Assembly (NCBI GenBank): GCA_903925975.1
Contig: CAIYHG010000192.1
Span: forward strand, 1-38,421
DNA length: 38,421 nt
DNA from: an uncultured Acidobacteriia bacterium
GTDB taxonomy: Bacteria > Acidobacteriota > Terriglobia > Bryobacterales > Bryobacteraceae
Reading direction: 5' to 3'
Shown here: positions 32,198 through 38,421 of the stretch, piece by piece
Position numbering within the stretch: position 1 is the stretch's first letter
Layout of the letters: each line of letters opens with the position of its first letter
Translations under genes and position numbers: made by a program
Notes under the pieces: model-generated
What the model saw: the letters and a program-made list of their open reading frames with translations, nothing else
The model's database searches: none
Told to the model about the DNA's origin: nothing

Positions 32198-35100
32198 CTA
32201 CAGAGGGAATTGGGTGGTGGCTAATATCTTTCCGGTCGCGGATACGTACTGCACTTCGATGAGATACTTTCCCTGTCTGCCGTCGAGCGGCACCGCGCAC
32301 GGCGACGTGCCGCACTCTACTTCCACGATGGAGCCATTCGGCGCCGTCGCCCTGAGCCGCGCCTTGGCGGCTCCGCGAATCCCGCCTACGTCATAAGTCA
32401 CGTATGCCGTTTGGTTCGTTGCCGTCTGCAGCCCGCCCTGCCGGTAAGCTGGCCAGTTGGCGAGGTTATTGAATCCGAAGAACATACCCAGCCACGTGTT
32501 TCCTTCGGGTGGCGCTCCGGTCATCATATGCCCGCCGTAATCCATCCCTATGAGATAGACTCCATCCGGTACGCAAAGGCTTGATCCAGCCGGGCAGGTC
32601 CCGGGTTTTGCGAACATGGCGTTGTAGAGGCTGTCCCCGAGATCGCGCAGTCTGCTATCCCGGTTCTCTGCGTATGCCCTCATAACTGCGCGTAACGCTG
32701 TCGCGCTCAACGCCCGGGCTGCATCTGCCGTATTGCCCCCTGTACAAGCAGTGTTGTTCTCAGCGACCGGCGCTTGGCAGTTGATGCCTTGCGCATATGC
32801 ATAAAGGCCTTTTGACGCCGGCCAGTAGCCATACGTGGCGATCCAATTGGCGGCGTCCTCGTTGGATTGCGTGGCCAAACCCGCTTCACGCGGATAGGTA
32901 TCCGCGAGCGCCTTCGCCGCTAGATCGAAGGCGGAGGCGAGCAACCCTATTGTTGCGGGCTGAACGCCCCATCCAAGCATCGCTTTGCCAGGCGCCATCG
33001 CCCACCCGTGCGCTCCGCTGGTCCCTTCGTAGGGCTGATCCAGAATCAAATGCGTGGCATCCACGAAGCTCGCTGTATAGACGCGTGCGTCGCCGGCATA
33101 ATTATTAGGCGGCCTGTTCGCAGGCTGGTTGGTAAACCAGATCGTGGCCGGGAAGTCCGACGCATTCCATGAGGTCCCGCTTCCTGTCACTGTCGTCAAC
33201 CCGGTTGCCAGCGTCGCGCTGCTTGTAGCGTCCCAGGATGACGCAGTGTAGAAGAGATGCGGCCAGGTGCCGTTGGGTCCCTGGGAGGGCGTCCAGATAT
33301 TTGCAAAGGAATTGCTCACTGCGGTCTTGCAGGTAGATCGGTGCGTCACGTCCGGGTCGAACAACGCACAGTAGGAAACCATAGCCAAGTGTGCCGCTTC
33401 TTCGCTCGTATCCCACAACCCAGGTGCGCCATTCTTGTCTGTCCCGTTCAACTGCTGCATCATCGCATCCGAAATAGTGCGCAGTCCGGGCCACATATCG
33501 GCTTCCGTGCCTTCTAATTCGTGCGCCCGCAGATTCAGTCCGAGTCCGGATAGTGAACGTGCCGCGTAGCCATACCGGCCGGAATGCCCTGGTATCAGGC
33601 TCTTCCCCCGATCGATCATCGGGCTGTGCCAAAAGCGGTCCGCCAGTTTCTGGGCTGCCGCCAGGTAATCGTCAATCCCGCTTCTGTAGTACAGCGCATA
33701 GTACGCTGCCACGTTGTCGTAATAGTTTCCCGGCGATTCGGCCTGTCCCCATCCCCAGTCGCTCGCGTGATGAGAGGTAGAATCGTCGGCGGAATAGCTT
33801 AGGGCAGCGCCGGTTGGCAGCGTTGTATCCCAGGCGTCGTCCGTGGTCAGGTGCAGGTCATCGACGCACCCAGTTACGCCCAGCATTCTTCTTCCTGTCT
33901 GCCCAGAAAGCCCTGTCGCGTACCAAACCGCAATAACGGCCCCTGGTTTTGGGGTACGGGGACTCGCCGCGCCCTGACAGAACGTGGTAGTAAAGGCTGT
34001 GCTTTGGCCGACTACGGTTTGGCTGCCGGGCGATACGGTGACCGTTCCCTGTTTCGCCGTGTCCCACCAAGCCGGGTAATGTTCATCCATGAAGGCGCTC
34101 TGGAGATCTGCATCTGCCCTGTTCAGGGTGTCAAACCATGGCCACGGGTTCGACCCCAATCGCGGCAACGGCCCCAGGAGCACGTCCGCTACGGGATTGT
34201 TGGTAATTACGACGCCATTGTTGTCTGTCGCGACCGCCCCGTGTTTCACCGTGCAGGCGCTCGCCTGACCGCTGCTGTCAGTTACCGTCAATTGAAACTC
34301 GTAACTTCCAAAGACCAATCCGTGAACCGTCGGGAGTGGAGCAGATCGGCTCGACCATCTTACGCGGGTGGGGCCTGACAATTGCTGCCACTGAAACTCT
34401 AAGCCGGGCCCGCCGTCCCTGGCAGCCGATGCCGTGCCGTCCAATGCGGCGGCGTAACCCGCTCGAAATGTCTGTTGCGGGCCGGGATCGCAAAGCGGAG
34501 ACGGTCCTAGAGCCGTTGGCGCTAGGGGTTGCTTCATCAGTATGGCGGCCTCGCTTCCGCGCAATCTGACGCTGCTGACTCCTGGTCCCGTCGTCCCGTC
34601 TGCTTTTAGCGGATAGTAGACGCCCCCCAAGCTAATAGAAGCTGATGGCGTTTCGAGCTCGGAATCCAACGCCCGCTGCCATGTCCGCATCAACACGATG
34701 GCTTTGGTAAAATCGCGCCGCCACACGTCGGCGCAGTTGCCTTGTGCTGCATCGCAGGTAGCCCGGGTTTGGCCTGAAACATAATCCGGCGCGCCTCCGG
34801 TCTTCCAGGGGGTGATTCTGGCGCCCCCATTTAGCCCCTTGCTGTCGGGTGGTCCGAGATCCACCTGCATCGCCGGAAACCACGTGCCCCAAGCCCAGAC
34901 ATTTTCGGTTGACGGGTTCACTTGAGACTGATGCTGCGATTGGATGCAATATGCTGGAGAGCCGGCGGGGTAACTGTTGAAAATAGTTGAATTTGTTGTG
35001 ATGGTAGTTCCCGCGATGGTCCCCGTGACAGTGTCTCCGCCGGCTGGCGTGCCCAAACGAAGCAGAACCCTACCGGAATTGAAGCCGCCTTTGATGGGGC

Positions 35101-36850
35101 TGCACCCGGCGGCGCTCGATAGGGAGATGGTCTTGCTGCGCCCCGCGCTGTCTATCGCCACTCCAGCCATAAGCGTGGTGGCTGGCGAGTATGTATATAC
35201 CTCGTCGGTGTCGCCATAAACGAAGCCCCCTTGTGAGTAGTAGGTGAAACCGGTTTTGGGGTTCGAGCCTATATAATGCTGCGCCAGGCACCCTATGGGA
35301 GACCGGTTTGAGCGGTCCCAGTAATGCCAGGACGTACCCACCGCGCCGGGATTCAAAGCGCTGACGGCGTCATAACAAAGAAGCCACGACTTTGTGCCGC
35401 CCGGGTTGTTCGCAGGAAGAAAGGCGTCATAAGTGGCGGCGCCGGCCGCGGCGGAGTAGGAGTATAAGCCCAGCCCTAGCGAGTACGCCGCATATCGCCA
35501 GCTTTCCGCTATGTTCCAGTCGCCAGCCCGCGCAATCATTGCGTCCGTCGTGTTAGTGCCTACTTGAAAATTCGTGCCAAATATCGCGTGCAGGCTATTG
35601 CGCACCTCTCGGTACATCGCGATCACTTCGCTGTCGAACGTGGTTGCGTGGTTGTAATCCGTGTATTGCAGAGGGTTGGCTGGCGCGGTTGCAAGTGAAG
35701 CCGGGCTGGTTCCTCCATCGTCGAAGGCAATCCCTTCGTAACCTCCGGAACTAATAATGCGGGCGGACTTTGCGCTGAGATACCTCCCCCACGTGCGCAC
35801 GCCTTTCTGAATGTCCGAGGGGTTCCCAAAATTGTTATTGGCGCCCCAGAGCCCGGCCGCCCGGGCTTGGTACCTAAACTTCGCTGAAGCATTAGCTGGC
35901 GGATAAGGGTCGTATTCCATCCTGCCGCCAATGTTCATTCGGCAGGCCGTGCCGGCCGGTACCGGAGAGGGGCAGGCGGGGACAGTGTTGTCCCACCCCC
36001 TGCCGTTGTTCGTTCCCGATGAAACCGACCAGTCGTCGCCGAATAGTTTTGTGTACGCCGGCGCGGCGCCCGCGCCGCTGACGGTCACGCGTACCCAATA
36101 TTTTGATTTCGACCCATTCACCACGGTAGGCGCCCAGTCCGCTGGCGGGTAGAAATATACCCGCCCTGTGGCGCTCAAGCCGTTTGTGCTGTCAGATTGT
36201 GGGGTCAACGCATTCCAGGCTGAGCCGTTCCAATATTGGTAGGTGGTCTGCCCCCCGGAGCGCCCCGTTCGAAGCACGAAGTTCATTTGGTCGAACGGCT
36301 CCATGTACCCTACGTACAAGGAGTCCGATACCGTGACAAATGTCGATCCACTGTAGCTCTTTACGGTGACGTCGGTGTATGCTCCGCTGCTGTAAGTGAA
36401 TACCCCGTGGATTGCCGCTAAGGACGACCCTGGGTTGGTGGATGTCTCAAAAGCATCGAACTGTTGGATGTCCTTCCAAGCCGTGATCCTGTACTGTATG
36501 TCCACACTGGTGTGCAGCAGCATATTTTCGAAGACGAAGCCGTTTTCGGTGGCAACGTCCTGAACTTGGTAAAGGCCTCCGGCGTATTCCGCCGCCATGT
36601 CGGTATAGCCCACCCACCAGGTCTTTCCATCCTTTGGTCCCACGGTAGGGCCGAGCGTCATGTCGAACCGTCCGCCTATCCACTGCTTGATAGAATCCGT
36701 CAGGTTCGATGGTTCGCCGCTCAGGCCATATGTCGTCAGCATATGGGAAATATTCGGGTAGTGCTGCGTGTGGGGCTGGATAGGCTGCGCCTTGGCACGG
36801 AGCGCCAAAGCCAAGATCAAGAACAGGGAAGACGTGAGTTTTCGGTGCAT
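32198..36850 (-). CDS. Large secreted multidomain protein, putative carbohydrate-active
   Basis: The 1550 residues start with a clear signal peptide (MHRKLTSSLFLILALALRAKA). I recognise no single family. Residues about 60-270 look like beta-sandwich modules (YQYWNGSAWNAL near 205). Residues about 300-560 resemble a TIM-barrel glycosidase-like region with YEGIAFDDGG at 371-380 and WNIAES at 445-450, whose acidic residues could be catalytic. A PKD/Ig-like module follows around 790-890 (FQWQQLSGPTRVRW, SYEFQLTVTDSSG). Residues about 900-1450 are helix-rich (NYYDNVAAYYALYYRSGIDD, YLAAAQKLADRFWHSP), like an (alpha/alpha)6 lyase or hydrolase barrel, and a small beta-domain ends the chain. It may cut or remodel the extracellular polymer. 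The domain calls are by eye. Confidence 0.6.
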   Translation of the reverse strand: MHRKLTSSLFLILALALRAKAQPIQPHTQHYPNISHMLTTYGLSGEPSNLTDSIKQWIGGRFDMTLGPTVGPKDGKTWWVGYTDMAAEYAGGLYQVQDVATENGFVFENMLLHTSVDIQYRITAWKDIQQFDAFETSTNPGSSLAAIHGVFTYSSGAYTDVTVKSYSGSTFVTVSDSLYVGYMEPFDQMNFVLRTGRSGGQTTYQYWNGSAWNALTPQSDSTNGLSATGRVYFYPPADWAPTVVNGSKSKYWVRVTVSGAGAAPAYTKLFGDDWSVSSGTNNGRGWDNTVPACPSPVPAGTACRMNIGGRMEYDPYPPANASAKFRYQARAAGLWGANNNFGNPSDIQKGVRTWGRYLSAKSARIISSGGYEGIAFDDGGTSPASLATAPANPLQYTDYNHATTFDSEVIAMYREVRNSLHAIFGTNFQVGTNTTDAMIARAGDWNIAESWRYAAYSLGLGLYSYSAAAGAATYDAFLPANNPGGTKSWLLCYDAVSALNPGAVGTSWHYWDRSNRSPIGCLAQHYIGSNPKTGFTYYSQGGFVYGDTDEVYTYSPATTLMAGVAIDSAGRSKTISLSSAAGCSPIKGGFNSGRVLLRLGTPAGGDTVTGTIAGTTITTNSTIFNSYPAGSPAYCIQSQHQSQVNPSTENVWAWGTWFPAMQVDLGPPDSKGLNGGARITPWKTGGAPDYVSGQTRATCDAAQGNCADVWRRDFTKAIVLMRTWQRALDSELETPSASISLGGVYYPLKADGTTGPGVSSVRLRGSEAAILMKQPLAPTALGPSPLCDPGPQQTFRAGYAAALDGTASAARDGGPGLEFQWQQLSGPTRVRWSSRSAPLPTVHGLVFGSYEFQLTVTDSSGQASACTVKHGAVATDNNGVVITNNPVADVLLGPLPRLGSNPWPWFDTLNRADADLQSAFMDEHYPAWWDTAKQGTVTVSPGSQTVVGQSTAFTTTFCQGAASPRTPKPGAVIAVWYATGLSGQTGRRMLGVTGCVDDLHLTTDDAWDTTLPTGAALSYSADDSTSHHASDWGWGQAESPGNYYDNVAAYYALYYRSGIDDYLAAAQKLADRFWHSPMIDRGKSLIPGHSGRYGYAARSLSGLGLNLRAHELEGTEADMWPGLRTISDAMMQQLNGTDKNGAPGLWDTSEEAAHLAMVSYCALFDPDVTHRSTCKTAVSNSFANIWTPSQGPNGTWPHLFYTASSWDATSSATLATGLTTVTGSGTSWNASDFPATIWFTNQPANRPPNNYAGDARVYTASFVDATHLILDQPYEGTSGAHGWAMAPGKAMLGWGVQPATIGLLASAFDLAAKALADTYPREAGLATQSNEDAANWIATYGYWPASKGLYAYAQGINCQAPVAENNTACTGGNTADAARALSATALRAVMRAYAENRDSRLRDLGDSLYNAMFAKPGTCPAGSSLCVPDGVYLIGMDYGGHMMTGAPPEGNTWLGMFFGFNNLANWPAYRQGGLQTATNQTAYVTYDVGGIRGAAKARLRATAPNGSIVEVECGTSPCAVPLDGRQGKYLIEVQYVSATGKILATTQFPL

Positions 36851-36861
36851 AATTATTCTCG

Positions 36862-38421
36862 CTAAGGTAGCACTATGGCGGGTTGCATATGCTGTGCCGC
36901 GGGCAGGTGAACCGCGCCGATATCCTTACCATCGTGCCCTGCTCCCCAATACGCTGGATTCTGGGGCGTAAATCCGTAGAACACCCAAGACCAGAACGCT
37001 TCCGCCGCCGAGCACCCGGTGCATCGGATCGCCCCATCAGTGTACAGTGTCCCAGTTGCCATCGCATCCCGGATGTACTGAAGGCTGGCCCACTCCCATT
37101 GCGTGCGCCACGCCGATCCTGTCAGCGGAGTTGTATTCGCCGCGCTCGTGTCGCAGCCGGTTACCACGATGCAGCGTACATTCCTGTTAGCGCCGCCGTC
37201 GTATGCGGCATCCGACCAGGAGCGGATCATTCCGAATGGCAGCACGCCCTGACTGTTCGCCCAGCGGACCCCCACTGGCTGCCGTAGGTATCCGGTATCC
37301 CACGTCCGAATCGTTCGGCTCATTGCATAGTCCCTGGCGATGTAGCGCGGGTCGCCGTCTACATCGAACTGTCCGATATTTCCCGAGGCCCTTCCAGGAA
37401 CGGGTCCGATAGTGAAGTTACACGCATATCCGAGAGCCTGGTTCGTGTAGGCATGTCCCGGATCTGTCAGGTTGTACAGGTATCCGCCGTTGTAGTTGCA
37501 GCTCGCCGCGTTCACGCACGGGTTCAGACAGGCGTGCGCGCTGCCTGCATAGAACTTGTAGGCGGCTGTATTGGTGTTTGGGTATCCCATCAGCGAATTG
37601 CTCCTATACCGCAGCGCGTTCGCTGGGTGCGACGACCCCTCCAGGCTCACCTGATGTACTTGCGGTGAGGTGTTATGGTCTACCGTCGCCGTCCAGTTCG
37701 TTCCGCTGGTTGTGACGGTCAGCACCGTGCTGGCAATGCCATCAGGGCCGTAGTTGATGATGTTATTCGTAAGGGTGTAATTCGTTACCACGGCCGGGTT
37801 TGTGTCGATGCTGAAGAAGTCTCCCGTGCCGCCCGGATCGGCTCCGGCAATCTCCGATATGTTGTAACTGATCGTCTGCGATAGGTAGTTTGCAACCGTC
37901 AGGAAATGTGGATTCCCGTAGTCCGAATCCCCTAGCAGGTAGTTATGGTCGTATGCGGAAACGCAACTTTGGGACGTGCCGCCGCCGCTGACTGCCCACG
38001 AACTTCGTATCAGGTTGTACGAGTAGGCCGCCCACGCCAGCGTGCTTGAGCAGTTCGGACTAAAGCCAGAGTTAAAGAAGTTCCCAGTCAGCGTGAAACC
38101 GCGCAACGCCCCTGCGCCGCCGCCGATACTCCCGTTGAGCCCCTGGCCGAAGTAGTTGTAAGCAATGCGCCGGGTGCTCGCCCCCAGCGCAGCCGTATAA
38201 TTTGCGTACTGATCCACACCGGGATACTTGCCGCCAACGAAGCTCACCCAATCTTGGGTCATCGTTGGATAGGCGCTTCCACACGTTCGTACTAGCCCCG
38301 AGTTGAGGAAGTTCACGTGATTCAGCGTCCAAACCGAACCATCGGCGGCATCGTAACAATCGAAAGCCATCAGAGCCGCATCACCCATGTTGGACACGGT
38401 GAGGTACGACAGTTTCATTAC
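36862..38421 (-). CDS. Right-handed beta-helix-like protein, 5' end beyond the window
   Basis: At least 518 residues; the frame stays open to the right edge, and MKLSYLTVSNMGDAAL is an internal-looking start without a signal peptide, so the real N-terminus lies outside. Repeated short strand-turn units with Asn ladders (FTLTGNFFNSGF, ISYNISEIAG, YTLTNNIINYG, ATVDHNTSPQVHQVSLEG) fit a pectate-lyase-type parallel beta-helix. Two regions have paired Cys (HACLNPCVNAASC, IRCTGCSAAE). It is 11 bp upstream of the large secreted protein on the same strand, suggesting one operon and a joint extracellular role such as lyase, epimerase or structural binding. No catalytic residues can be assigned. Confidence 0.6.
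   Translation of the reverse strand, partial: VMKLSYLTVSNMGDAALMAFDCYDAADGSVWTLNHVNFLNSGLVRTCGSAYPTMTQDWVSFVGGKYPGVDQYANYTAALGASTRRIAYNYFGQGLNGSIGGGAGALRGFTLTGNFFNSGFSPNCSSTLAWAAYSYNLIRSSWAVSGGGTSQSCVSAYDHNYLLGDSDYGNPHFLTVANYLSQTISYNISEIAGADPGGTGDFFSIDTNPAVVTNYTLTNNIINYGPDGIASTVLTVTTSGTNWTATVDHNTSPQVHQVSLEGSSHPANALRYRSNSLMGYPNTNTAAYKFYAGSAHACLNPCVNAASCNYNGGYLYNLTDPGHAYTNQALGYACNFTIGPVPGRASGNIGQFDVDGDPRYIARDYAMSRTIRTWDTGYLRQPVGVRWANSQGVLPFGMIRSWSDAAYDGGANRNVRCIVVTGCDTSAANTTPLTGSAWRTQWEWASLQYIRDAMATGTLYTDGAIRCTGCSAAEAFWSWVFYGFTPQNPAYWGAGHDGKDIGAVHLPAAQHMQPAIVLP

Noticed and set aside
1-38421. CRISPR arrays, tRNA or rRNA genes
   Set aside because: No regularly spaced repeats, cloverleaf or rRNA-like sequence was recognised on reading either strand; no search tool was run.

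Overview
The window is GC-rich chromosomal DNA from a Gram-negative bacterium. Gene content and style suggest an acidobacterium of the Solibacter/Bryobacter type: an RPA-type replication initiator relic, many secreted and surface-polysaccharide genes, TTG/GTG starts, and an outer-membrane beta-barrel. This assignment is inference from gene content only. Almost the whole window is an accessory locus for making, modifying and exporting a surface polysaccharide.

Layout. (1) 1-1162: a replication-initiator gene that lost its N-terminal half, abutting two 21-bp direct repeats that look like an insertion-sequence end. (2) 1232-5328: a sugar-nucleotide aminotransferase, UDP-GlcNAc 2-epimerase and a fused glycosyltransferase/methyltransferase. 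(3) 5329-7485: a mostly empty stretch, then a Fic enzyme fused to an AbiEi-like DNA-binding domain, with a direct-repeat candidate operator upstream. (4) 7611-9163: a heptose-phosphate kinase and a heptose-bisphosphate phosphatase sharing an ATGA overlap. (5) 9187-13763, minus strand: GT4 glycosyltransferase, hexapeptide acyltransferase and GT4 glycosyltransferase, all joined by ATGA overlaps, then an outer-membrane beta-barrel. (6) 13851-19032: another GT4, another hexapeptide acyltransferase, an acyl carrier protein with a KAS III-like enzyme whose catalytic Cys is Ser, and a Wzx-type flippase.

(7) 19148-30773 is the most unusual part. It holds a methyltransferase, a FemAB/GNAT-like transferase, two tandem asparagine-synthetase-like paralogues, a QueC-like PP-loop protein with a Cys cluster, a third asparagine-synthetase-like protein, a frameshifted polytopic membrane protein and an N5-(carboxyethyl)ornithine synthase homologue. 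That is four adenylating PP-loop enzymes in a row next to an enzyme that joins pyruvate to a diamino acid. My best hypothesis is that this module makes an opine-type amino acid such as N-(1-carboxyethyl)-ornithine or -lysine and attaches it, or other amines, by amide bonds to uronic acids of the polysaccharide. (8) 30779-38421, minus strand: a CapA-like metallophosphoesterase, a 1550-residue secreted multidomain protein and a beta-helix protein cut by the window edge, probably one operon acting on the extracellular polymer.

No initiating phosphoglycosyltransferase, Wzy polymerase, Wza or Wzc is seen, so the locus probably extends beyond the window or relies on genes elsewhere. No tRNA, rRNA or CRISPR array was recognised.
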